Positions 11,800 through 22,905 of a stretch of 64,000 nt of DNA are shown here, one piece after another. Origin of the DNA: Tetracentron sinense (Eukaryota; Streptophyta; Magnoliopsida; Trochodendrales; Trochodendraceae); contig CM026563.1 of the NCBI GenBank assembly GCA_015143295.1, positions 3,720,001-3,784,000 on the forward strand, in the 5' to 3' direction. The notes beneath the pieces were generated by a model, which ran no database searches, was not told the DNA's origin, and saw only the letters and a program-made list of their open reading frames with translations. The translations under genes and the position numbers were made by a program. Position 1 is the first letter of the stretch. The number at the start of each line of letters is the position of its first letter.

Positions 11800-12665
11800 T
11801 ATTTAGGCACCTGTTCCTCACTTGCCCTTGCTCGCGGAGCATTTGGTTCGGTTCCCATCTTTCCCTACAACTCCCATCTTCAGTAGAAGCTGATTTCAAC
11901 CAATGGTGGAAGAAGTGGTTATTGTGTCCTAAGTTCAAATGCCGTGCCAGCCATCTAGCCATTCGTGTGTGCTGCACATTGTGGTTCATCTGGAAAATGT
12001 GAAATGAGACCATTTTCAACAACACAGCCCCAAATCCTACCAATATCATCCGAAGGCTTGAACATTTCATCTGGGAGCTCTCGGAAGCTAAATCTCCAGT
12101 GTTTGATTCGGGGTTCTCCATCTCAAAATGGGAACCGCCGCCAAGGGATTGGATCAAAGTCAATGTGGACGGGGCAGCTCTTCAGTCTCACCTTGCAGCG
12201 GGGGCGGGAGCAATCGCTTGAAATTACTTAGGCGAAGTGTTAGCATCTTCTCATCAACCTCTTTTAGGAGGCAGTAGCCGTGTAACCGAGGCAACAGCCA
12301 TTCGGTTAGGCCTTCAAATGACAATTTCAAACCATTGGAATTGGATAATCCTAGAGTCCGACTCTAGGGAGCTTATTGATTCACTGTTGGGGACTTCTGA
12401 GTTTGTTCACATGGAGATATATGCTCTGATGACGGATATCGAGCATCTTCGAACTTTTTGTGGATTGATCCGTATCACTTTTATTCCTAGAATTGCGAAT
12501 TTCGCGGCCCATTGTAAGGCCCAAGAGGCTTTGAACGCTAGTATCCGAAACTTTCCCTCGCTGTCTTACTTTTTTAACTCGAATCCTCATCCTCCTGAGG
12601 AGAGGCATATCTCTCTTGTATCCTCAATCATGGAATGAAATCGTTTTAATCAAAAAAAAAAAAAA
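11800..12665 (+). pseudogene. LINE (non-LTR retrotransposon) 3' end with RNase H domain
   Basis: The frame contains the tail of a LINE ORF2: a zinc-binding RT-associated region ('WKKWLLCPKFKCRAS', 'CTLWFIWKM'), then a plant-type RNase H (RVT_3-like) starting 'WIKVNVDGAA', with acidic residues in 'VNVDG', 'EATAIRLGL' and 'LESDSRELI'. It ends with a stop near 12638 and a poly-A tail at about 12651-12665, as expected for a LINE 3' terminus. A TGA at 12219-12221 interrupts the RNase H domain. Reverse transcriptase and endonuclease are missing, so this is a 5'-truncated insertion. Confidence 0.75.
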
Positions 12666-12754
12666 GGTCGGGCATAATTGTTTGTCAGGTCAGTCCATTG
12701 ATATACAACAAGTTGATGATTTGAAGCAACAGCCACACAGCAGCTTCGACATTA

Positions 12755-13160
12755 TTGTGAATGTGCAGTGAAGTACAGGAGGAAGGCCATAAGGTTGATA
12801 GCTTTGCTCTGAATAGTGCTTTGAGTTCATGTGCCCATCTTGCAACTCTGAAACAAGGCGATATAATTCATTAAAAAGTGGTAGCAACAAGATATGACTG
12901 CGGATTTGTGTGTATGCGGGAGTTTGGTCAATATGAATGCAAACAATTGTAACCTTCAAGCTGCCCAAATATTTTTTTTTTGGAAGATTAAAAAAAATAA
13001 AAAAATTTGAGCAGGTTGTTTAATATTCTCTAGAGTTGCAGACCTTGATCTAAAATGGTCGAAGTCAATGCTTGGAGCCTGGAGGATATGCTCACTATGG
13101 AAAAGCAAAAAAAGCATTGAAGTTGTTTGATAAGATTATGGTCACGGTAGCTTAACACTT
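12755..13160 (+). pseudogene. Pentatricopeptide-repeat (PPR) gene relic
   Basis: The plus strand encodes 'VDSFALNSALSSCAHLATL' and 'KQGDIIH', then a stop and degraded 'KVVATRYDC', the signature of a plant PLS-type PPR protein. After an AT-rich break (about 12965-13020) another frame gives 'MVEVNAW' and 'GYAHYGKAKKALKLFDKIM', a second PPR motif. Several stops and frame changes exclude function. Intact PPR proteins bind organelle RNA; this piece is only debris. Confidence 0.6.
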
Positions 13161-14212
13161 GTCCTCTTGTTCGATAAGTGCCTTTAGTCTTGTCATGAAA
13201 GCAGAGCTCCCAAAAAAAAAAAAAAAAAACAAATTTAAGAGAATAGAGAGATGTATACAATTTAGATCATTATTTATATATATATTAGATATAATTAGCA
13301 TTGGGCCGGGCAGGGCGGGCCGGAGCTAAGCTTCAAATACCTAAGATCAAGCCCAGCCCTAATTTAACGATGCGTTCAATTCTAGAGCCTGGCTCTAATC
13401 ATAGGCTCTAAAAATGGGCTATTTGGTTTGAGTGGTGTGTATTTATGTGTGCGTGCGTGCGTGTGAGGAGTGTTTGGGTGAAGCTTATTTGGGTTGAGTG
13501 GTGTGTGTGCGGTCTTCTTTCTCATGACTCACCGTGTGGTGTTGTTACCTTAACCAAAAAAAAAAGGGGGGGGGGGCCTAAATCGGGCTAAACCGGCCCT
13601 TTGAAGGAGTGTCATGTCAGGGGGTATTCCCCCCCCCCCCCAAAAAAAAAGAAAAAATTCCAAGTTACGCAATGAATTTGTAAGCAAAAATATATGGAAT
13701 CTCCCACAGAGAAAATGTTTTAGTTAGGGAAACAAAGATCTATGAACAAAATCATACATATAGCTTAAAAAAAATAAAAAGAGCAATACCAAACACGTTA
13801 AACCAGCTACCAAAATGTAACCCGATGACCTTAGAACCTCACTTCTCTTGCTTTGGCACTTTGGGGCAGAAGTTAAAGATGAAGGTATTGGTCAAGGCCG
13901 ATTTGGAGGCAAGAGAAAACCCTCAGGAGAGTTAGAGCCTGCACCGAAAAACAATTTTTGTGCAAGTGTCAGTGCCATTGGAGTGAGTGAGAAACAGTAC
14001 ACATTGGAGTTCGGATGTCGATAGTTGTGCTGGTTGCCCGTCCTTATCTTTAGAAACGGGGCCCACCGCTCTGATTGTGGATCCACCTTCTGTTGAATGT
14101 AGGGGCATTCCTTTGAAGACACCTACGGCAGCAGCTGTTTAATGGAAACATGTTAACAGGCTGGTTTCACGAGTCTTTTTGGCCTGTGCAACATGACAGA
14201 TCCTATGTGTCC
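13161..14212. other. Intergenic with repeat debris
   Basis: Contains a (GT)-rich patch near 13436-13530 with two similar 'gagtggtgtgt' segments, homopolymers (A/G near 13553-13577, C/A near 13630-13650) and GGGCCGGGC-type words (13303-13325, 13575-13600) like hAT-element ends. The minus-strand frame at 13892-14122 resembles nothing known to me. Confidence 0.4.
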
Positions 14213-14220
14213 CCATTAAT

Positions 14221-14934
14221 TAGGTGTGCCAATTGGGCTGGGCTAGCCCGAAGCCCGATTGTTCAGCCTGAAGTTTGAGTGGGATGAGCCTTTCTTATTT
14301 TGGGTTGGGTTAAGTTTGGACAAGAATATAGGCCTGAAGCAAATATTGGGCCGAGCTTGGACTACCCTTAGATTAGCCCGGCCCGAACTAAAGATATTTT
14401 ATGTTTTTATAAATAGTATATATAGATAAAGAAGACTCACTCATTGAATTGGAAGTGGAGTGTTTCACATAAAGAAACTATTTTTGTATTTGCTATCTAA
14501 GAATGTTACTAGTAGTATTTAAAAAAAAAAATTATTCTTAGCCTTATTTATCAAGAGTTTGAATCCAGTTCTTTTGCTATTAGAGAAACACTTCCCAAAA
14601 TTGATTATTAGTTAAAATAATTAGATACCTAGAACAATGATTGCTTAATTTTACTAAACTTTAAATTTGTTTACTAATTAAATTTTTATGCATGTAAATT
14701 ACATGTCGGTGTTTAAGAGAAAGTTAACAAGTAACTAACTACAGGAGAAATCAGCCCACAAGCTACTTAATTTGGGCCAGCCCGAACTTAGCCCACACTC
14801 TGCTTACTTTGGGCCACCTCGAACTTGACCCGAATATATTTGTGAGCCGAGCTTGGGTTGGGGTGCTCGGGCTTAGGTTTTGAATTTTGGGCCGAGCTTG
14901 GGCTAACCCCAGCCCGACCCAATTGTCACCCCTA
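14221..14934. mobile_element. Non-autonomous hAT-like element with perfect 8-bp target duplication
   Basis: The 714-bp insert starts 'taggtgtgccaattgggc' and ends 'cccaattgtcacccct' plus 'a', an imperfect terminal inverted repeat extending into GGGC-rich arms. It is bracketed by the exact 8-bp duplication 'ccattaat' at 14213-14220 and 14935-14942. An 8-bp duplication is the hallmark of hAT transposition. There is no transposase; the centre is AT-rich. Confidence 0.75.
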
Positions 14935-14946
14935 CCATTAATAGAT

Positions 14947-15296
14947 GGAGCCAAATCATCTACGGGGCAAATCCGGTTATCACCCCTAGAGGTCGCCACA
15001 TATCTACTTTGACACCCCATAACCGTGGGTAAGGTTCACCCACCCATCCTTGGTTTTTTTAAAAAAATATTAATTCTTTTTTTAAAATTAAAAAACTGTT
15101 TTTAATTTAAAAAAAACTCTAAAACCAGTTTTTTAATTTTAAAAAAAGAATTAATATTAAAAAAACACAAAAAAAAAAAACAAGGATGGATGGGTGAATC
15201 TTACCCACGGTTAAGGGTGTCAAAGGAGACGTGGCGACTCTAGGGGTGATAACCGGATTTGCCAAATCCGGTTATCACCCTAGAGGATTTGACTCC
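14947..15296. mobile_element. Foldback MITE, copy A
   Basis: A 350-bp near-palindrome that begins four bases after the hAT target duplication. The left arm 'ggagccaaatcatct' and right arm 'agaggatttgactcc' are inverted. Each arm contains the inner words 'aaatccggttatcaccc' and 'ggttaaggttcaccc'-like sequence, and the centre is A/T-only. It is the same family as 60046-60418. Confidence 0.75.
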
Positions 15297-16930
15297 AAAT
15301 AGCTATAGCATGTTAGTAAAAAACACAAATTTATGTGTGTGTTTACCATTAATCTCCCTAATTGTATTCGTGGCACTCAAAACAACGGGGGGCACAAAGG
15401 GTCTGTGTGCTATTTTGCACACGCCAATGGACTCAGATTTCTTTGACCGTTTGAACCTTCCAAAATTAGAGTAAAATACTTTGGCAAAAATAAAGGGCCT
15501 TGACATGAGATTAACTAATCCTTAAGTCCCAATTAAATATAATAAAATATTAGGGTTAAATATTTAACCACCTTAGTTTTTAGGGAAAAAAAAAAATCCG
15601 AGTTAAAAGAGTGTTAGAGACTAAATATAATTAAAGGCTGGTCATAGTATTTTACTCTGGCCCAACCATTGTACACTCCACTAAACACAGTCTATTTCCT
15701 CAAGGAGTTTGGCACTTCTTTTCGGTCACATTTGGGCAACACTCTGGAGCTGTTGGTGGCTCATGCCTTATCAGCCACTTGCACCGTGATTAGACGTAGC
15801 TACGTCCTATAGTCCTATATTTGTGCATACCTTTTTCTTACGCAGTCTCCCACCCCTCTCTCCACATCCGATATGGGCACCTTTAACTGTCAAGAGAAAT
15901 AGCAGAGATGGTTGAAAACGGTGTAACAATCAAATCATCTGTTAATGACTATTTCAGGCCCCGTCAAAGAATCCACCCCATCTACGAATCTCATGTTAGC
16001 AACACCTTTGATTGAGAACGTCTAATGGTATCTCTTAGTGTTATGCCTGCAAAGGCAGGTGCATCATTTTCTTTTCCGATGTTGAGCTCACAAGTAGGTG
16101 CATGATTGACAGAGAACGGGTGTAATACATATTATCACTTCCTGGATTTCGCGCAGCTGATTCCTCACAACCAAAATAGGAAGGGACCTGGGGTGTCAGT
16201 CAGGCAAGTTCTTGCATTCATCGATTTCATGTAATTCCACGCTTAGCGCGTCCAACTCTTTGTAACAAAAAATAAAGTTTATTTAGGGATTGCATCGGAG
16301 ATTTCCACCAAAAGTTCTACTATTTTTGAACCAAGAGTGAAGGTTGATGAAGCTCAGTACAGGTCCAAAGTCTTCCCCGGCTTCTGCACCGCACCTTATT
16401 GCTGATTGCTCCCATTGAGCTTCCCTTAAAAACTTGACATTAAGCTCTTCGCTTTTCATCTTCCAGTGTGGCGTTTTTCTCATATCAGTCCATTTGATCG
16501 ACTGTGAATTTGTTTGATAAATCGCATTCCGTCACAGACGTTGACGTTTTGGAGAACAACCATCAGAAGGACAATACTGAGAAAAGATAACCAAATTTAC
16601 TTGGGAGTGTAGCTGGGTTGGTTGAATTGGGTAAATTCCTACCACATAGCCCCTAGCAATCAGACAGATAAAATGTAGTTAAATAAACAATTCATTATTT
16701 AATTAAGTAGGGTAGAGATCGCTTCGCTGAGAGGCGCTACAAGGAGTCTTTCTTGAAGATAGTTTAGGCCTCCCTTGTGCAGATATGACAGCGCTATCGT
16801 CGATCAACTCAACTCAGATTCTCTCTTGTCCTGTCCCAACGAGATTGCACACGACTCGTATAAGAATACGCGTACTGAATCTTCTTTTAGGATAACCCCT
16901 TCAAATAAAATATAATATATGTATAGCCAT
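15297..16930. other. Intergenic, nothing recognised
   Basis: No gene, RNA or clear repeat is supported. The last ~200 bp (16700-16890) are GC-balanced and could be organelle-derived, but nothing identifiable is present. There is no LTR sequence on this side of the gap. Confidence 0.4.
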
Positions 16931-17030
16931 NNNNNNNNNNNNNNNNNNNNNNNNNNNNNNNNNNNNNNNNNNNNNNNNNNNNNNNNNNNNNNNNNNNNNN
17001 NNNNNNNNNNNNNNNNNNNNNNNNNNNNNN
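16931..17030. other. Assembly gap (100 N)
   Basis: Exactly 100 N, the usual placeholder for a gap of unknown size. Sequence to the right enters element 1 at the level of the gag zinc-knuckle region, while nothing to the left belongs to it. The gap therefore probably hides the 5' LTR and most of gag; the equivalent part of element 2 is about 2.4 kb. Confidence 0.95.
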
Positions 17031-17045
17031 GTGGTCATCATCACC

Positions 17046-19157
17046 ATCGATGCCGTAAGTCTGATAGAATACTTGAGAGGCTTGTTTTCAAGAGAGGGTA
17101 TTTGGGAAGTATTTGCTTCTGACAAAGCGGCGGTAGGGAGCGTACCAGGATCCGTTGTCCCCAAGCTCGTGGAAGAGAACCCCGCCGCGATCCCCGTACC
17201 AGTGGAGGAAGCTTCCTTGGGTACGATCAATGTCATTTTGCCCGCGTGCACACTCCGAAACTTATGTGGAGAGGAAACTTCAGGCGAAGGCCAGTAATCT
17301 TTCTCCGAGGCGCGGTGTGCCAGGTGCAAGTGCCCAGTAGGAGCGTTGAGCAGGCACTATACCTTCACTGATCGTGATCTGGCATGAGTGATCCGACCTC
17401 ACTATGATGCTCTTGGTTTTTTTTTTCTCACCATAGAATAGAGACTGACATCAAGAGAGTGCTCGTGGCTTCGGGGAGTGGAGTGCGTACATCTTTTACC
17501 TTCATGCTTTCACTCAGATAAGCTGGACCTCCGCCTCATCCCTGCTCCGACGCCCTGCAACGATTGATGGTGCTCGCTGAAGCCTTAGGCGACGTGTCTT
17601 GCCGTGTGGCTGGGGCCCGTTGTCCTCCAGACATGTTTTTCTGTCCTGGACGCGCCATCACACCGTACAATGCCATCTTGGGTCTCTGGTGGACCCATGA
17701 GATGAAGGCTGTTCCGTCCTCAGTACTACCAGTGTTTGAAGTTGCCCAACGCAGGACGGGCCTCATGAGATCCTAGTCGATCAGTTGGCTTCGCAGAAGT
17801 GCATTTTCCCTTCCTAGCTTCCGTTTGTGCCCTCATAGCAGTTACAGGATGCTCCCGCTGTGGAAGAGAGCTCTGAGACATTCTTTGTGCGACCTTGCCT
17901 CGAGCCACGAAAGCCGTCAATCTGGGAACAGAGAGAGCAAAGTGTTGCAGGTCGTGGCCCCGAGCTTGACACGGAGGAGGAGCTCGAGTTACTGAACTTC
18001 TTAAGCAGAACCTTGATGTCTTTGCATGGTCTCACAAAGAATGACTGGCATCGCTCCGAGTGTGTAAATCTGCCATCACCTCCATGCTGATCCTGCCATC
18101 CTCCATAAAGCAGAAACCTCGGAGGCTTGCTCCAGCTTATCATGATGCAGTGAATGAAGAATTGACAAGCTGATCCAGTTCGGGTTCATTCAGAGGTGCA
18201 GTATCCTGACTGGAAGCCCTGTTGTGGCTTCCTAGAAGAACGGCGAAGGTGAGAGTTGCATCGACTTCCACCGGTGTCACAAGGACGTGGCCCCAAGGAC
18301 TTTTTTCGCCTGCCAATGATAGACAGCTCAGCAACGCCACTGCTGGCCCCGAATGTTACTCATATGGTTATTCGTGCTAACCATTCCACTCCTGGCGGAA
18401 GCTATTGAACGAAGTCCACCTTCATACCGACCCGAGTTTGTTCTGTTATCGGGTGATGCCATTTGGCTTGAAGAATGCAGGTGCCACCTACCAACGTCTG
18501 ATGAATCTCATGTTCGGTCACTCCTTGGCAAGACGTTGAAGTGTACCTCGACGTCATCGTTGTGAAGAGTCGAGTACAGGTACTCTTGTGGCAGACCTTG
18601 CTGACTTTCTCAGTGCTAGCGTCTTTAATCTGAAGATCAACCACAAGAAGTGCACCCCCTTCGTAGTCACCTCGGGGAAATTTTTGGGTTATCTTGTGAG
18701 TCAGCGGGGGATTGAAGCTAATCCAGCTCAGATCCGGGCTTTGCTGGACATGCCAGAGCCTAAGTCGAAGAAGGAGATCCAGAAGCTGACGGGCCGGATT
18801 GCTGCGCTCAACCGGTTTATTTCCAAGTCATCCGATCGTTGCAAACCTCTGTTCGAGCGCTGAGGAAGGACTCCATTTTTGCATGGACCCAGAGTGTTCC
18901 CGAGCTTTCCTTGCCTTGAAGAGTATTTAGCTTAGCTCCTAATCCTTCGGTGCCAGAGCCAGGTGAAGTCTTATATCTCTATTTTGTCGTTGCAGAGCAA
19001 GCCCTTTGGTTCCGTCCTGGTAAGGAGCTGTGATGGCGTGGAGAAACCTGTCTACTTCATCAGCAAAACCTTTCTCAAGGCAGAGTGCAATTATAGCAAG
19101 CTCGAGAAGGTGTGTCTGGCTCTTGTCTTTTCTGCAGAGAAGCTTCGTCCGTACTTT
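17046..19157 (+). pseudogene. Element 1 gag end, protease and reverse transcriptase, many frame breaks
   Basis: Pieces matching element 2 appear in order but in changing frames: 'LIEYLRGLFSREG' and 'GTINVI' (end of gag), 'PYNAILG' (end of protease), 'VIRCHLAL..'-like scraps near the RT palm, where the catalytic YIDD region reads 'VYLDVIVV', then a clean block '[19 protein letters not shown]' to '[15 protein letters not shown]' (18650-18860) and the first RNase H ('GVEKPVYFISKTF'). Small insertions and deletions occur far more densely than in the rest of the element. Either this part is truly decayed or it is low-quality sequence beside the gap; I favour the latter. Confidence 0.7.
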
Positions 19158-19159
19158 CC

Positions 19160-20243
19160 AATCAACCCAAAACAACCAATCAACCCAAAAAACACCACAA
19201 CAAAAAAAAAACCAAACAACACAAAAGAAAAAACAAAAACACAAACACGCAAAGCAACCAAAAAACACAAACAAACAACCAAAAAAACAAAACAACACAA
19301 AACAGAACAAAAAAAACAAACCCAAAGCCAAAACCGCAAAACAAAAAAACAAAAAAACCCAAAAAAACAAAACACAAACACCACAGCAGAACAACAGTCC
19401 GATTTTTTGCAAACCCTCAAAAAAACCCACCCAAAAACAACAACCAAAACCACACAAAAAACAACCCCCAAACCAATCCAAAAACAAAACACCAAACCAC
19501 AAAAAACAAACCAAACACAAAAAATACCAAAACCCAGCCAAGCCCAATCACACACAAACAAAACAAAACACAAAGACACCCCACCAAAAGCAACAACAAC
19601 ACACCCGCACCCAAAACACAAACAACAAAAAAGCCCCAACAAAAAACACAAAACACAAACACAAACAAACCCACCCAAACACCAACCCCCTCCAAAAAAA
19701 AAACACCACCCCCAACCAACACAACCAATCCCCAAGGCAAAAACAACCACCACTCAAGCCAAACAACCACAGAACAACCACAAAACATCAACACCACCAC
19801 CCCACACAAACATCCAGCAGCACCACACCACTCCCCCCTCCACCCAGCAAAAAAACACCCAACACAAACAAAAAACACCAACAAACAAACAACCCCAAAA
19901 AAACACACCAACCAAACTCCCCCCCCACCCCCCCCAAAACCACAAACACAAACAACAACTCACAACACCATCACCACCACAACCCACTCCACCCCCACCC
20001 AACCCAAACAACAAAATCAAAAGATAAATCAAACAACCAAAAAAACAAAAAAACAACATAAAAAACCAAAAAAATACCAACAACCCATCCAACGATCACA
20101 AACCCAAAACAACCAACTAACAAGAACCACCAAACAACAACAAACTCCAAACACACAGCCAATTCACACCCACAACCAACTCCCACACCTCAACCCCCCA
20201 CCACCGCCTTCCCAAAACCCCCACCACCACCAAACATCCTCCT
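19160..20243. other. ~1.1-kb block of almost only A and C
   Basis: Inside the first RNase H domain of element 1, about 1,085 bp consist of roughly 95% A and C (by eye), with G and T nearly absent except a small clump near 19396-19407. Element 2 has only ~16 bp at the equivalent place. On the plus strand no stop codon can form without T, and on the minus strand none can form without A, so all six frames stay open. The resulting Lys/Thr/Pro/Gln/Asn/His-only or Cys/Phe/Val/Gly/Leu/Trp-only frames are not proteins. There is no telomere repeat and no fixed period. Confidence 0.9.
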
Positions 20244-20249
20244 TCTACC

Positions 20250-22255
20250 ACGTTGTCATCACATCGTATCCTTTAAAAGTCGTGCTGGGACGACCCGAGT
20301 TGGCGGGGAGGATGTCAAAGTGGGCAGTAGCTCTGAGTGAGTTCGATATCCAGTATCGGACCAGGAGTTCAGTGAAGGGGCAAGCAATGGCGGGTTTTCT
20401 TTCTGATTTCCCTGTGGAAGAGGAGGCAGAGGACATGGTTGTTGATCTACGGGAGCTCCCAATTGAAGTTGACAACGAAGACGCCGTTGTGGAAGGGGCC
20501 GAGTCGTCGGAATGGAGCGGTTGGCTGTTATACGTGGACGGATCTTCCAATTTCAGTGGCTCAGGACTGGGCGTTGTGCTTGTAAGTCCGGACAACATCA
20601 AGGTGCAGAAAATGTCGCGTCTTGGGTTCACTGCCTCCAACAACGAAGCTGAGTACGAAGCCTTACTCCTTGGGTTGGGGAGTGCACGAGAGCTGCGGAT
20701 CTCCACGTTGAGAGTGTTTTGTGATTCACAGCTCGTGGTGAATCAGGTGAATGGTGTTTATGAATGCAAGGACGATCGAATGAAGCAGTATGCTACTCTC
20801 GTTCGTTCGTTGTGCGAAACATTCACCGTTGTGGAGATTAGGCACACCCGGAGGGATGAGAACAGGCATGCTGATGCTTTGGCGTACCTAGCTTCCATGG
20901 TGCAGGCTGATGAGCCCAGGGCTATTCTGATGGAGTTTCAAGAGTATCCTTCGATAACTCTTCAGGCACAGCGAGAAGTGTTCTTTGTCAATCCCGTCCC
21001 GAGCTGGATGACAGGGTTGGTGGCTTATCTGAAGGACAGAGTTCTCCCTATCAGTGTGAAGGAGTCAAGACGCATTCAGTTTAAGGCATCTCGTTATACC
21101 TTGGTGCAAGGAGAATTGTTCAGGAAATCTTTTGGTGGTCCCTTGCTGAAGTGTGTTCATCCTGTAGACGTGGAGAAAATACTTACTGAGCTACATGAAG
21201 GTATATGTGGCATTCATTCGGGCGGGAGAACCATTGCCCATCGAGCTCTGGGGCAAGGTTACTTCTGGCCTTATATGCAGGCCGATGCTCAGAAGTACGT
21301 GAAGAGGTGCAGCCAGTGCCAACGGTTTGCTCGCTTGATTCATGCTCCAGCTCAAGAGCTCAACACTGTATCACAACCTTGGCCATTTGCGCGGTGGGGA
21401 CTTGACATTGTGGGACCTTTCCCGAGGGCTCCAGGGAATCTAGTCTTTCTTTTAGTGGCAACTGACTACTTCTCACGGTGGATTGAAGCCGTTCCCCTCG
21501 CACGTATCAGAGAACAAGAGGTGAAGAAGTTCTTGTGGGAGCATATCATCTGTAGGTTTGGCATACCGCAGTCCATCATTACTGACAACGGGAAACAGTT
21601 CTCAGGACGTATGATTGCCGACTTTTGCAGCGAGTTGAAGATCAAGCATGTCTTCTCTTCCCCATATTATCCTCAGGGGAATGGGTTAGCCGAGGCAGCC
21701 AACAAGAATATTCTCAATGCCTTGAAAAGAAGATTGGAAGATTCGAAGGGGAAGTGGGCCACCGAACTGCACAACGTTTTGTGGGGGTACAGAACGACTC
21801 CAAGGAGCCCTACCAACGAAACTCCTTTCTCTCTAGCGTATGGCATGGAGGCTGTCATTCCTACAGAGATTAGTTTGCCTACAGTGCGTTCTTGGCACAG
21901 CAAGAAGAAGGATGGAGAGAAAGATCAGAACACAGTACTCATGGCTATCCATCTTGACCTGCTAGAAGAGAAGCGAGAAGATGCTAGTATTCAGATGAGG
22001 AGATACCAGCAGCGATTGAGGAAGGCCTACAACAAGAAAGTACAACGGAGAGTGCTGCAAGTCGGTGATCTCGTCCTCCGAAGAGTGTTCCAAAACACAA
22101 GAGAACTTAACAGTGGCAAGTTGGGACCAAACTGGGAAGGGCCTTATATCGTGGAACGATTGGAAAGTCCTAGAGTCTGCTACTTGAAAGACTTGCAAGG
22201 TAACCTCATCTCGAAATCTTGGAACATCATGAATTTGAGGCAATTCTTTCAATAG
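20250..22255 (+). CDS. Element 1 pol, 3' part: second RNase H and integrase (partial)
   Basis: The frame is open from the A/C block to TAG at 22253-22255. Domains in order: end of the RT-linked RNase H ('[15 protein letters not shown]'); archaeal-like RNase H ('[17 protein letters not shown]', '[13 protein letters not shown]', '[13 protein letters not shown]', 'NRHADALA'); the H2C2 zinc finger of integrase ('[11 protein letters not shown]' and 'CSQCQ'); the integrase core with D,D35E residues in 'GLDIVGPF', 'TDNGKQF' and 'GLAEAANK'; and a short C-terminal domain ending 'NLRQFFQ'. The enzyme would trim and insert element cDNA in the nucleus. Frame and catalytic residues are intact here, although the upstream half is broken. 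There is no chromodomain. Over 80% of residues match element 2 by eye. Confidence 0.85.
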
Positions 22256-22659
22256 AATCTGTGAAATGCTATTTACATACATCGTCGTGCTTACAAGTTT
22301 TCAGTGATTTAACATAATCGTAGTGTTCGTATTTCAACATATGATTTGTGTCTGCTCATTGTTTACACTATTCTCTATCTGATTCATCAGTGTGATACCG
22401 TGAATGTTTTGCAAGTAATTCAAATAAAGTTTTGACTGAACAACGTACTCACAACGAACATGAGTGGCTTATATAAGGGTGTCATCTGAGCAATTCTAGT
22501 GGCTTATCTTAATGACATCCCCTGAGCATGTGCTTCGGAACTGAGTTACATTGCGTTCGTCCTATGAATTTTATTTGTCAGATTGCATTCACAGTGAATT
22601 ACGCGAATGATGTGTCTGGATCAGTGCTTGCTCGCAATGCTTAATCATAAGTGATTTTT
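22256..22659. other. Post-pol spacer of element 1
   Basis: Non-coding. 22455-22555 contains one diverged copy ('gtggcttatataag', 'catctgagca', 'cctgagcatg') of the unit that is duplicated at 50710-50985 in element 2, showing the spacer is homologous between the two elements. Confidence 0.5.
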
Positions 22660-22905
22660 CATAGTGCTTTGCTCATGGTGAACGATCATAGTGCTTTGCT
22701 CATGGTGAACGATCATAGTGCTTTGCTCATGGTGAACGATCATAGTGCTTTGTCCCTGGTGAATGATCGTAGTGCTTTACCCGTAGTGTTAGCTCGTAGT
22801 GCTTTGATCGTAGTACTTAATCGTAGTGCTCTGCTCGTAGTGTTTTATTCGTTGTGCCTTGATCATAGCATTCTACTCATGGTGTTTTGCTCATAGTGTT
22901 TTGGT
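22660..22905. repeat. 27-bp minisatellite
   Basis: Three exact 27-bp units ('catagtgctttgctcatgg' plus 'tgaacgat') start at 22660, 22687 and 22714. A fourth, slightly changed unit starts at 22741, and then units decay into 13-14-bp half-units of the form 'cgtagtgctttgat' to about 22905. It lies between the convergent ends of pol (+) and the antisense gene (-). Confidence 0.85.

Noticed and set aside
11745-11815. GGGCCGGG-rich patch as a second hAT element
   Set aside because: Only one end-like sequence; no matching end or target duplication, and the LINE fragment follows immediately.
13892-14122. 76-residue minus-strand frame
   Set aside because: No recognisable domain, no splice context and no homologous second copy in the window.
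16901-17329. Frames running across the assembly gap
   Set aside because: They span 100 N and are not evidence for a gene.
18939-20186. Several minus-strand frames rich in Cys, Phe, Val, Gly and Trp that look like membrane proteins
   Set aside because: They are the G/T-only complement of the A/C block. Absence of A prevents stops, and composition alone produces the hydrophobic appearance.
19160-20243. A/C block as an interstitial or variant telomere
   Set aside because: Plant telomere repeats need T on the C-rich strand (CCCTAAA), and no period of any length is visible.
19112-22255. A single 1,047-codon frame with a Lys/Thr/Pro/Gln/Asn-rich N-terminus
   Set aside because: The first ~375 codons are the A/C-only block, which cannot contain a stop. 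Only the part from about 20250 is real coding sequence (RNase H and integrase).
22651-22896. Repetitive peptide frame 'SALLMVNDH' repeated
   Set aside because: Translation of a 27-bp minisatellite (multiple of three) in a non-coding spacer.
22660-22905. CRISPR-like array
   Set aside because: Units are contiguous with no spacers, and the genome is a plant.
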